Assembly (NCBI RefSeq): GCF_030489605.1
Contig: NZ_JAUKFY010000022.1
Span: forward strand, 1 to 64,000
Length of the DNA: 64,000 bases
Direction of reading: 5' to 3'
From: Brevibacillus laterosporus
Lineage (GTDB): Bacteria > Bacillota > Bacilli > Brevibacillales > Brevibacillaceae
The notes under the pieces: generated by a model
What the model was told of the DNA's origin: nothing
The model's input: only the letters and a program-made list of their open reading frames with translations
The model's database searches: none
Made by a program: the position numbers and the translations under genes
In this document: piece by piece, positions 29,320-37,822 of the stretch
How positions within the stretch are numbered: the stretch's first letter is position 1
Layout: every line of letters begins with the position of its first letter

Positions 29320-29577
29320 TTACTTCAGCCCTTTTTTGATTCTGTCTATATCACTTTGGTCCAGGCCTTTTTTCTTTAATTGATCCAGCATGCTGCCAAC
29401 GTCTTTTTTCTGCATTAATTTCTTTACTTGCTCTGTATAATTGTCCAAGTCTCTTTTTGATAAATCTTTACCTGATTTACTTGCTAAATCCTTGATAACC
29501 TCACGAATTCCCGATTCCGTTTTTAATTTATTCTTGTCAACTGTCGCCGCCAATTTCAAAATCTTTCCCCAGTCCAT
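29320..29577 (-). CDS. SpoVIF-like small protein
   Basis: The 85-residue protein starts at MDWGKILKLAATV; the upstream ATG overlaps the GGGGAGG site. The mature part is Lys-rich, with a KKGLDQSDIDRIKKGLK tail, and resembles the SpoVIF/YjcC family needed for spore coat assembly. The match is by pattern only, so the call is tentative. It precedes the 141-residue gene by 14 nt or more. Confidence 0.5.
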   Translation of the reverse strand: MDWGKILKLAATVDKNKLKTESGIREVIKDLASKSGKDLSKRDLDNYTEQVKKLMQKKDVGSMLDQLKKKGLDQSDIDRIKKGLK

Positions 29578-29660
29578 AATCATCCTCCCCTGATATCATC
29601 GTTCTCTTTACTCTATGAAATAGATGGTAAACTCGCTTGGTCATTTGTCCTATCAAAACG

Positions 29661-29697
29661 AAAAAAACAGAATTCCCGCTGGAATTCTGTTTTTTTC
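29661..29697. terminator. Terminator of the second OppA-like gene
   Basis: Arms ACAGAATTCC and GGAATTCTGT form a 10-bp stem with A/T tracts on both sides, just past the OppA stop. Confidence 0.88.
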
Positions 29698-29734
29698 TGT
29701 TACCAATTATGTTGTTTTTTAACGGTTTGCAGGT

Positions 29735-31354
29735 TTATTCAAAAGAAGACCACTTGAAATCTACATTACCCATAGCATCTACAACAGCACCTTTGAGGTT
29801 GTCATTTTGCAGCCATACATTGGAATCAAAGTAGATCGGAATAACTGGCATTTCATCAATAATGATTTTTTCTGCGTCTGCCAAATATCCTTTGCGCACC
29901 TCTGGGTTTGTTTCAGCGTCAGCTTTATTTAACAGTTCCTTGTATTTTGCATTTTCCCATTTGGTATCGTTGTTACCGCCAGTTTTATCTTTATAGAGCT
30001 GTAAGAAGCTAATTGGATCATTGTAGTCGGCATTCCAGCCATTGCGGCCTACTTGGTAGTTACCTCTGTGCAGGTCATCAATAAATACTTTCCATTCTTT
30101 GTTAGTCAGCTTCACGTCAATATCAAAAGCTTTTTTCCATTGATCTTGAATCGCTTCCGCAATCTTTTTATGCTTTTCTGCTGTATTAAAGGAAATTTCA
30201 ATTGGCGGAAGCTTTGTTAAGCCTTCTTCCTTCATACCTTCAGCAAGAAGCTTTTTCGCTGTATCTACATCGCCATCTTTAAAGAAGCCCTCTTTTGCTA
30301 AAGCCATTGTTGGAGGCAGCAGATTAGTAGCAGGGGTTTGGCCAGATTGTGTAATGTTATCTGTGATTGTTTTGCGATCAATTGCATATGCAAATGCTTT
30401 ACGGATTTTTGCATTATTAAACGGTGCCTTCTCCGTATTAAATTTGTACCAATAGATACCTGCTTTTGGCTGGACATGCAATTTGCCGGACGCCATGTTA
30501 GGAGCAATTGCATCAATTGGCAGCATACCATTAGGCTGACCTGCCCAATCGAGGTCTCCATTTTCAAACATGGACAGCTCTGTATTTTCATCATCAATCA
30601 TTTGATAGACAATTTTTTCCAATTTTACGTTATCTTTATCCCAGTAATTATCATTTTTCACAAGAACGATTTCGTTTTTGTGCTTCCAGGATTCCATTTT
30701 AAACGGTCCGTTACCAACATGCGTACTTGCCTCTCCTGCCCATTTTTCGCTAGATGTTACAACTTTTTCATTTACAGGATAAAGCGTATAGAATGCTGTT
30801 AGCTCCAGGAAGAACGGAGTTGGATTGTTCAAGGTGACTTCAAGCGTATGTTCATCAAGCGCCTTTACGCCAACATCCTCAGCCTTGGCTTTCCCTTTGT
30901 TATAAGCTTCTGCATTTTTCAAATAATACAATTGATAGGCATAAGAAGCCGCTGTTTTCGGATTAAGCACACGTTTCCATGCATATTCGAAATCTTTTGC
31001 CGTTAATTTTTCACCGTTAGACCATAGTGAATCACGTAAAATAAATGTATAAGTTTTGCCGTCGTCAGAAATTTTATAATCTTTCGCTACAGATTTTGCT
31101 ATGTTCCCGTCTTTACCTGAGCGCATCAAGCCGTCAAAAGTCGCTCTCAAAATGGCAGAGGAAGCATTGTCATCAGCAAGACCAGGATCCGCAGTAGGTG
31201 GTTCAGAATGCAGATTCACACGTAGAACTTGCTCATGAGTACCGCCGCCAGCCGCTCCTGTTTTATTCTCAGAGGCTGCATTGCCACCACAGCCAGCCAA
31301 TGCTGTACTAAGAACCAAAATGGAGCTTACAGTTGCAAAAATGCTTTTATTCAT
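29735..31354 (-). CDS. Oligopeptide-binding lipoprotein (OppA-like), copy 2
   Basis: The 539-residue protein is an SBP_bac_5-type substrate-binding lipoprotein with a lipobox (ALAGCGGN; Cys at 22). The HSEPPTADPGLADDN segment, the LWSNGEKLTAKDFEYAWKRVL motif and VGNGPFKME are typical of OppA. It is about 65% identical by eye to the adjacent copy. No permease or ATPase gene is close. It presumably serves an Opp/Dpp importer encoded elsewhere. Confidence 0.9.
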   Translation of the reverse strand: MNKSIFATVSSILVLSTALAGCGGNAASENKTGAAGGGTHEQVLRVNLHSEPPTADPGLADDNASSAILRATFDGLMRSGKDGNIAKSVAKDYKISDDGKTYTFILRDSLWSNGEKLTAKDFEYAWKRVLNPKTAASYAYQLYYLKNAEAYNKGKAKAEDVGVKALDEHTLEVTLNNPTPFFLELTAFYTLYPVNEKVVTSSEKWAGEASTHVGNGPFKMESWKHKNEIVLVKNDNYWDKDNVKLEKIVYQMIDDENTELSMFENGDLDWAGQPNGMLPIDAIAPNMASGKLHVQPKAGIYWYKFNTEKAPFNNAKIRKAFAYAIDRKTITDNITQSGQTPATNLLPPTMALAKEGFFKDGDVDTAKKLLAEGMKEEGLTKLPPIEISFNTAEKHKKIAEAIQDQWKKAFDIDVKLTNKEWKVFIDDLHRGNYQVGRNGWNADYNDPISFLQLYKDKTGGNNDTKWENAKYKELLNKADAETNPEVRKGYLADAEKIIIDEMPVIPIYFDSNVWLQNDNLKGAVVDAMGNVDFKWSSFE

Positions 31355-31479
31355 GTGTATTATGCCCCCTAAAAAAAGATATATAGAATTAAATATACCT
31401 TGTTTTTTTCGGTAACAAACACTTTTATAACGAAAATTAATTTTAATTTATGTTACAAAATTTACATTTATATGTTCAA

Positions 31480-31515
31480 AAAAATAAAGAGGAGCATCAT
31501 TTGCCCCTCTTTTTC
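31480..31515 (-). terminator. Terminator of OppA copy 1
   Basis: Arms AAAGAGG and CCTCTTT with internal GC pairs, followed by T-rich sequence on the minus strand. Confidence 0.75.
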
Positions 31516-31534
31516 TGCCTGATTTCTAGTAATC

Positions 31535-33172
31535 TTATTGTTCTAAATCTGCCCATTTCCAGTCAATGTTACCCATAGCATCGAAGCTTACACCCTTCAG
31601 CTTAGGATTTTGCACCCAGGAATCGGTGTAGAAGTATACTGGGATAACTGGCATTTCATCCATAAAAATTTCCTCTGCTTTTTGTAATAACGCATTACGC
31701 TTCTCTTTGTTTAGCTCTTTTTGAGACTCATTCACAAGCCGTTTGTATTCAGCATTTTCCCAGTTGGTATCGTTGTTTCCGCCCTTTTTATCACGGAATA
31801 ACTCAATATAGTTAATTGGATCATTAAAGTCAGCGTTCCAGCCCATACGTCCGATTTGGTAGTTACCTTGGTGAAGTTTATCCAAGTATACCTTCCACTC
31901 GGAATTCTCTATCTTCACATCGACGCCCAGACCTTTTTTCCATTGGTCTTGAACAGCTTCTGCAATTTTTTTATGGTTTTCAGAGGTGTTGATTGAAATA
32001 GTAACTGGAGGAAGCTTATCCCAACCCATTTCTTTCATACCTTCTGCTAAGAGCTTTTTAGCTTCGTCTACATTATTATCTTTAAAGTAGCCCTCTTTTT
32101 TAAATGCCATAGTAGGCGGTAGCATTCCCATTGCTGGAATTTGTCCGGACTGTGTTACGTTCTTAACGATCGCATCACGATTTACAGCATAGGCGAATGC
32201 TTTACGGATTTTGGCGTTATTAAATGGAGCCTTCTCCGTGTTCATTTTATACCAATAAATAGATGCCCTTGGCTTTGAAATCAATGTATTATTTTGTTGC
32301 AGAGCAGGAATTGAATCCAACGGAATATTGCTTAGAGGGTTACCTGCCCAATCCAAATCACCGTTATCATACATGGAAAGCTCGGTATTTTCATCCTCTA
32401 CCATAGAGAATTCAAGCTGGTCGATTTTTACAACATCGGCATCCCAGTAGTGTTCATTTTTCTCAAGAGTCATTTTGCTCTTATGTTCCCAGTTCGTCAT
32501 TTTAAACGGTCCGTTACCAACGATTGTCTTAGCTTCCTTAGCCCAATCCTTGTTGGATTCAACCAGCTTTTTATTTACAGGATAATACGTATAGAAGCTG
32601 GTAAGCTCCAGAAAGAATGGCGTTGGGTTTTCCAATTCTACTTCCAAGGTCTTATCGCTAGTCGCTTTAACACCTATATCTTCTTTTTTACCTTTTCCTT
32701 TGTGAAATGCTTCCCCACCTTTTATGTAATACAGCTGGTAAGCATAGTTGGATGCTGTCGCCGGATCTAATGCACGCTTCCAAGCGAATTCAAAATCGTG
32801 CGCTGTCAGCGGCTCGCCGTTGCTCCATTTAGCATCTCTTAAATGGAAGGTATATTTCTTTCCGTCAGTTGAAACGTCAATTTTTTCAGCTACGGATGGC
32901 TGTGGTTTTCCTTCGTTATCGGTACGAGTTAAACCATCAAAGATTGCACGAACCACAGCACCGGAAGTGGTGTCCTCCGCAATGCCCGGGTCTGCTGTTG
33001 GCGGTTCGGTGTGCATGTTCAAGCGTAATACCTTCTTCTCACCTTTTGAAGCTTCTTGTTTCGATGCATCAGTAGCCGCCGGTGCTGATGTACTTGTGCT
33101 ACCTGAACATCCTGCTAAAGCTGCGCCCAAAACCAAAACGGAACTCATTAGTACAAAGATATTCTTTTTCAT
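31535..33172 (-). CDS. Oligopeptide-binding lipoprotein (OppA-like), copy 1
   Basis: The 545-residue protein starts at MKKNIFVLMSS, with AAGGGGGACAC upstream; a longer ORF has no site. The lipobox is AALAGCSGS. The LNMHTEPPTADPGIAEDT segment, SNGEPLTAHDFEFAWKRAL and GNGPFKMTNWE match OppA. It is the upstream copy of a tandem pair with 180 nt between, each with its own terminator, so they are separately regulated. Tandem OppA paralogues usually differ in peptide specificity. Confidence 0.9.
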   Translation of the reverse strand: MKKNIFVLMSSVLVLGAALAGCSGSTSTSAPAATDASKQEASKGEKKVLRLNMHTEPPTADPGIAEDTTSGAVVRAIFDGLTRTDNEGKPQPSVAEKIDVSTDGKKYTFHLRDAKWSNGEPLTAHDFEFAWKRALDPATASNYAYQLYYIKGGEAFHKGKGKKEDIGVKATSDKTLEVELENPTPFFLELTSFYTYYPVNKKLVESNKDWAKEAKTIVGNGPFKMTNWEHKSKMTLEKNEHYWDADVVKIDQLEFSMVEDENTELSMYDNGDLDWAGNPLSNIPLDSIPALQQNNTLISKPRASIYWYKMNTEKAPFNNAKIRKAFAYAVNRDAIVKNVTQSGQIPAMGMLPPTMAFKKEGYFKDNNVDEAKKLLAEGMKEMGWDKLPPVTISINTSENHKKIAEAVQDQWKKGLGVDVKIENSEWKVYLDKLHQGNYQIGRMGWNADFNDPINYIELFRDKKGGNNDTNWENAEYKRLVNESQKELNKEKRNALLQKAEEIFMDEMPVIPVYFYTDSWVQNPKLKGVSFDAMGNIDWKWADLEQ

Positions 33173-33600
33173 CTTTTTGTGTCCCCCTTTTTTCTTTCTC
33201 ATATGCTTTACTATACTCTTTTTCAGAATAATATAATATAATTTTCTTTTACATTTAATTATTTTTTATTAATTATCAAGATAAATAAATAAAAATAAAG
33301 TGTATTTTTGGTAATATAGAACTAAAGATGAATTTCATGGAATTTTATGGTTCTAATTTACTAAATTTAATCTAGTTTTGCAATTCGATAATTCTGTCAA
33401 ATTGTAAAATCGATTCCGATTAGGTAGCCAAAACATTTTGTTCTCCTTCTAGTTTTATCCTTTAATCCTGTAAATATCCTTTTGAACCGTTTTCATTTTT
33501 ACTAACTTTGGGACCAACATGAGACATCGTGGATGACATTAATGCAAAAAGCAGTCTTTTATACAGTTTTAAGCAGATAACTGAAAATTGTAAATTTATA
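33173..33600. other. AT-rich gap between OppA and the E1/protease operon
   Basis: No credible gene is seen here. 33328-33375 contains a 15-codon open frame without a ribosome site. The region is very AT-rich and likely holds the divergent promoters. Confidence 0.4.
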
Positions 33601-33629
33601 TTGAAATACACTTGTCGAAACGATACAAT
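33601..33629 (+). promoter_or_regulatory. Sigma-A promoter of the E1/M50 operon
   Basis: TTGAAA (33601-33606), 17 nt, TACAAT (33624-33629), giving a leader of about 115 nt before the first gene. Confidence 0.7.
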
Positions 33630-33749
33630 CAACGTTAGATAATTCTGACAATTACTTGTTTTATTCCTGCTTATGATTACCAGATGGATTACGGATCGTT
33701 GCTACGCTACTCTTATCGCCGTTTTTATACCTATAAGGAGATGTATTGT

Positions 33750-34910
33750 ATGGAAAAAAAACCCATCCTAAAAGAAATCCACCCTATTATCGAAATTGGC
33801 TCTGACACTCTCCAATTCGGACAAGTATCTGGCTTCCTCAATCATATTCCCGATGAAACGGGGTCTATAAAAACATTAATTCAGCTACTTGATGGCACCC
33901 GCACTACTAAGCAGATACATCAGGAGCTAGTCAGCAAGCATCCAGAGGTCACATTTGAGGAGTTAACAGAAGCAATTACTGTTCTGAACTCTCTGGGTTA
34001 TCTTGAAGATCAGATCTGGGAAGAAACAACCTCTCTCTCAACGGCTCAAAAAGATCGGTATCGGGCAAATCTTCGTTTCTTTTCGATTTATTCGGATATA
34101 GACAATCCTCCTAGTAAGATTCAAGAAGATTTACTGCAAAAAAAAGTAACCATTCTTGGATCAGGGGCCTTTGGCTCTACTCTTCTCTCTAGCTTTGCTG
34201 GTCTGGGCGTTACAAATGTCCGAATTGCAGATTTTGACCGTGTGGAGCTGAGTAATTTAAATCGACAATTATTATTTAAAGAAAGTGATATCGGCCGGTT
34301 AAAAATCGAAGTAGCGGAGGAATTTGTTACAGAACGGAATTCAAACATGTCAATAGAAACCATTAGAAAGAAAATCTCTTCTGCAGACGATGTTAAACAG
34401 CTAATTGCAGGCAGTGATCTGGTTATTTTAGCTGCTGATACCCCCTTTTTCTTCATCCAAAGATGGGTAAATACAGCGTGTGTTGAATTAGAAATCCCTT
34501 ATATTGCAGGTGGAGTCAATTTAACAGAAGGAACCTTTTATCATATTAACCCTAAAAAAACACCTTGCTTGGATTGCTTCCATCTGCATCACTATGATCA
34601 AAACCCAGATCAATACGAACAGGAGCTTAGATATTTGGTGGATTCAGGCTATCATCTTCCTACAGCAACTATTGCTCCGAATTTATCCATTATTACAGGG
34701 ATTATCGCTTCTGAAGCATGCAAAATTCTTACAGGTACAAGCCAAGCTCAATCTCAGGGGAAATTTGTTTCGATCAACTTCTTAACTTATGAAACAAAAA
34801 TCATTTCCGAAACAGAAAGAAAAGAGCTAGATTGTCCGACCTGCGGTGAAGGAAATCGCACACTTTCTATCTTCTCGTTGGAGCAACCAGCCGAAAAAAT
34901 GCTTAACTAA
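33750..34910 (+). CDS. E1-like (ThiF/MccB-type) adenylating enzyme with N-terminal RRE/PqqD-like segment
   Basis: The 386-residue protein starts at MEKKPILKEI with AAGGAG 9 nt upstream. Residues 20-87 resemble a PqqD/RRE peptide-clamp (TLIQLLDGTRTTKQI). Residues 133-365 are an E1 fold: nucleotide loop GSGAFGS (137-143), acidic strand IADFDRVE (159-166), catalytic NLNRQ (169-173), Asp230 and a four-Cys zinc site (CLDC at 273-276, CPTC at 362-365). It resembles MccB and TOMM-type E1 enzymes that adenylate a peptide C-terminus. The substrate is not in view. Confidence 0.82.
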   Translation: MEKKPILKEIHPIIEIGSDTLQFGQVSGFLNHIPDETGSIKTLIQLLDGTRTTKQIHQELVSKHPEVTFEELTEAITVLNSLGYLEDQIWEETTSLSTAQKDRYRANLRFFSIYSDIDNPPSKIQEDLLQKKVTILGSGAFGSTLLSSFAGLGVTNVRIADFDRVELSNLNRQLLFKESDIGRLKIEVAEEFVTERNSNMSIETIRKKISSADDVKQLIAGSDLVILAADTPFFFIQRWVNTACVELEIPYIAGGVNLTEGTFYHINPKKTPCLDCFHLHHYDQNPDQYEQELRYLVDSGYHLPTATIAPNLSIITGIIASEACKILTGTSQAQSQGKFVSINFLTYETKIISETERKELDCPTCGEGNRTLSIFSLEQPAEKMLN

Positions 34911-34925
34911 CGGAGGAACGAGCCA

Positions 34926-36149
34926 ATGGAATTAACAAATAACAGCAAACTGCGCATGCATCCCTTAAAAAAACGTCAAGTCAATGAAGAAGAAACCATA
35001 ATTGGTCGACCCGATAAAAGCGAATATATCATGCTGCCTACCTTCGCAGTCGAAATTATTGAGATGCTAGATCAGGGGCAAACCATCACTCAGATAGCTG
35101 AGGAAATGGAAAAGCGCTTTGGCGAGCCTGTTGATGTTCGTGATTTTGCACTCGATCTGATTAACGAATATCAATTTGTATATACAGTAGATGGAGTAGT
35201 CGTAAATGAAAAAGAGATGCGCGTCGATCATTTACCATGGATATCTGAACGTGTTGGGAAAGTATTATTTAATAAATTTACCTTCTCTTTCTCTATTGCC
35301 TGCTTTTTATCTGCTGTTACTCTTCTCTTTGTTCATCATGAATATTTTCCCGTATTCACCGATATTTTTAGCTCGCCATCCTTGACTGCTTCTCTCTTGC
35401 TAGCAGTTGTTGTTAATTATCTGTTTTTGTTTATACACGAGACAGCCCACTTAACTGCTGTGCGTTCTCTAGGGATAGGAAGCCGAATCGGTTTTAGCCA
35501 TCGCCTATTCTTTCCTGTGGCAGAAACAAATATGTCAGACATCGTGCTAGTGGAACCCAATAAGCGTTATACAGCCTATCTGGCCGGGATGGCTGGAGAT
35601 GCCCTCTTTTTTAGTATGGGTGTCTGGCTTCTGTACGCTAATGATGCAGGAGTCATCTTGCTGTCTGATTTTCTACTCTCCTTTATTAAATTAATGAACT
35701 TGAATTTCTTAATGGCTCTGGGCTTTCAATTCATGTTCTTTATGCGAACGGATATTTATTATGTCTTTACTACCTTTTTCGGCTGTAATAATTTATTTGA
35801 TAATACGCAGCTATTTCTGCGTAAATTTTACCGAAAATGGACGCCTGACGAACAAGACACATGGGACGCTGTAGATATGCGAGAAAAAAAGGTGATCCGC
35901 TGGTACTCTATTTTCTTTTTGTTGGGCTTTTGTTTTGCCCTCTACTTCTTCTTCAATTTCTTTTTGCTCCAGTCAATCGAGATTATTCGCCGAATTACGA
36001 CTGATTTCTTACAATACCCTATCCTCTCCTGGCAATTCGCGGACGGTATTCTCTTACTTCTTTTAACATTGCTCCCATTTGGCATTGTAATCTGGTCATG
36101 GAATCGGCAAAGAAAAATAACCCGCAATGTAACCCGTCAGGTATCGTAA
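34926..36149 (+). CDS. PqqD-like domain fused to M50-type membrane metalloprotease
   Basis: The 407-residue protein follows the E1 gene by 15 nt (GGAGG site). Residues 25-85 resemble a PqqD/RRE segment (FALDLINEYQFVY). The rest is a multi-spanning membrane protein with the zinc motif HETAH (171-175) in a helix and a likely third ligand in MRTDIYY (about 273-279), the site-2 protease layout seen in YydH-type RiPP proteases. It probably cleaves or exports the product of the E1 step. Function is inferred. Confidence 0.75.
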   Translation: MELTNNSKLRMHPLKKRQVNEEETIIGRPDKSEYIMLPTFAVEIIEMLDQGQTITQIAEEMEKRFGEPVDVRDFALDLINEYQFVYTVDGVVVNEKEMRVDHLPWISERVGKVLFNKFTFSFSIACFLSAVTLLFVHHEYFPVFTDIFSSPSLTASLLLAVVVNYLFLFIHETAHLTAVRSLGIGSRIGFSHRLFFPVAETNMSDIVLVEPNKRYTAYLAGMAGDALFFSMGVWLLYANDAGVILLSDFLLSFIKLMNLNFLMALGFQFMFFMRTDIYYVFTTFFGCNNLFDNTQLFLRKFYRKWTPDEQDTWDAVDMREKKVIRWYSIFFLLGFCFALYFFFNFFLLQSIEIIRRITTDFLQYPILSWQFADGILLLLLTLLPFGIVIWSWNRQRKITRNVTRQVS

Positions 36150-36161
36150 CCTTGTAAAACA

Positions 36162-36197
36162 GAAGTAGGCTGCCTGTGCTGCTAAGCCGCCTACTTC
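36162..36197 (+). terminator. Hairpin after the E1/M50 operon
   Basis: Arms GAAGTAGG (36162-36169) and CCTACTTC (36190-36197); the T tract is weak. Termination is helped by the next hairpin. Confidence 0.5.
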
Positions 36198-36210
36198 CTT
36201 AAAACTAGAC

Positions 36211-36246
36211 GAAAAAAACTGCCGATTTTATTCGACAGTTTTTTTG
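36211..36246. terminator. Bidirectional terminator between M50 and metQ genes
   Basis: Arms AAAAACTGCCGA and TCGACAGTTTTT (one mismatch) form a stem flanked by A and T tracts, just past the metQ stop. Confidence 0.8.
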
Positions 36247-36252
36247 ACATCG

Positions 36253-37107
36253 TTATTTAAGCTGCCCTACAAACACTACAGCACCGTTGTATTTCTTATC
36301 AATGAAGTCTTTCACTTCAGGGGAAGTCATAGCTTTAGCAAGCTTCTTAATTACTTCACTATCTTTATTGTCTTGACGCGTCGCCAATACATTTACATTT
36401 GGGTTATCTTTACCCTCTTCGATATAAATAGAGTTCTCTGTTGGTTTTAATCCAGCTTCCATCGCAAAGTTAGAGTTAATTACGGCGGCATCAATACCCG
36501 GATCGTCAATTGCACGAGGCAGCATCGCTGGTTCCAGCTCTTTTAATTCTATTTTTTTCTCCACGATGTCAGCTACCGTTCCATTGGCAGCCACGCCATC
36601 CTTTAATTTTAACAGACCCGCTTTTTCAAGAAGGGAAAGAATGCGGCCTTGCTCTGCAGAAGCATTCGTAATTGCTACTGCTGCGCCCTGCGGAAGAGCT
36701 GCTACATCCTTGTAAGCTTTGGTTTTATTGGAGTAAATCCCCATCGGCTCAATGTGAATGCCTGCTACATACGTAAGGTCTAACCCTTTTTCTTTATTAG
36801 TTTTCTCTAACCAAGGAATGTGCTGGAAATAGTTAGCGTCTAATTCCTTCTCAGCAAGCTGAGTGTTTGGCATCACAAAGTCTTGGAACAGGACAACATC
36901 AAGATTAATATTTTCCTTCTGTAGCATCGGTTTAACCACTTCATTTAAAATCTCTGCATGAGGAACGGCTGTTGCTCCCACCTTTAGTGTAACCGGCTGT
37001 CCTTCCTGTGGTGTAGCTGTGCTGTTATCGGCTTTATTACCGGCACCGCACGCCGCCAAACTTAAAGCTAATACCCCAATTGCTAGTGTAGAAAAAATCT
37101 TTTTCAT
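36253..37107 (-). CDS. metQ: Methionine ABC transporter substrate-binding lipoprotein MetQ
   Basis: The 284-residue lipoprotein has the lipobox LSLAACGAG. The VGATAVPHAEILN, FQDFVMPNTQLAEKELDANYFQH and YSNKTKAYKDVAALPQGAAVAITNASAEQGR segments are the NlpA/MetQ signature. It binds methionine outside the membrane for the MetNI importer. It is the last gene of the metNIQ operon, 32 nt after metI. Confidence 0.95.
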   Translation of the reverse strand: MKKIFSTLAIGVLALSLAACGAGNKADNSTATPQEGQPVTLKVGATAVPHAEILNEVVKPMLQKENINLDVVLFQDFVMPNTQLAEKELDANYFQHIPWLEKTNKEKGLDLTYVAGIHIEPMGIYSNKTKAYKDVAALPQGAAVAITNASAEQGRILSLLEKAGLLKLKDGVAANGTVADIVEKKIELKELEPAMLPRAIDDPGIDAAVINSNFAMEAGLKPTENSIYIEEGKDNPNVNVLATRQDNKDSEVIKKLAKAMTSPEVKDFIDKKYNGAVVFVGQLK

Positions 37108-37138
37108 CCTTTTACCCCCCTATTTTCATGCATTATAG

Positions 37139-37822
37139 TCAACGATGATCCAGCTTCCGCGCAATCGCGTCACCAATCATCTGAATGATTTGGACAAGAA
37201 TAATCAGCAGAACAGTCGTAACCAGCATGATATCTGGCTTAAACCCATTAAATCCGTAGTTAAATGCCATCGCTCCTAAGCCGCCTGCACCTACGACACC
37301 TGCCATCGCTGTATATCCTACCAGGCTAACAGCAGTAACCGTAATTGCTGAGACAATACCCGGAAGTGACTCTGGAATCAAGATTTTATAGATAATTTGC
37401 CAGTTGCTAGCACCCATGGATTGCGCCGCTTCGATTACGCCTCGATTTACTTCACGAATGGACGTTTCCACTAGGCGGGCAATAAACGGTGCTGATCCGA
37501 CAACAAGACTTAGAATCGCCGCGTTAGGTCCGATTGAAGTCTGTATGAGTGCACGCGTGACCGGGATAAGGATAATAATTAATACAATATAAGGAATCGA
37601 TCGAAAGATGTTCACAATAAAACTAAGGAATTGATATAAAGCTGGCATCGGCTTTAGGTGACCTTTACTTGTCACAACGAGCAAAATGCCTAATAGTATA
37701 CCAATAAGTGCAGCAAATAGCAATGAAAACAAGACCATATAACCGGTTTCCCAAATGGCCTTCTGAATTAAATCCCAGAATTTCATGACGTTTGGTAAAT
37801 ATGTTATCAAGAAGTCATTCAT
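37139..37822 (-). CDS. metI: Methionine ABC transporter permease MetI
   Basis: The 227-residue membrane protein has five predicted transmembrane helices and the MetI-type EAA loop (IREVNRGVIEAAQSMGASNWQIIYKILIPESLPGI) that docks the ATPase. The start overlaps the metN stop (TGATG), showing translational coupling. Confidence 0.96.
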   Translation of the reverse strand: MNDFLITYLPNVMKFWDLIQKAIWETGYMVLFSLLFAALIGILLGILLVVTSKGHLKPMPALYQFLSFIVNIFRSIPYIVLIIILIPVTRALIQTSIGPNAAILSLVVGSAPFIARLVETSIREVNRGVIEAAQSMGASNWQIIYKILIPESLPGIVSAITVTAVSLVGYTAMAGVVGAGGLGAMAFNYGFNGFKPDIMLVTTVLLIILVQIIQMIGDAIARKLDHR

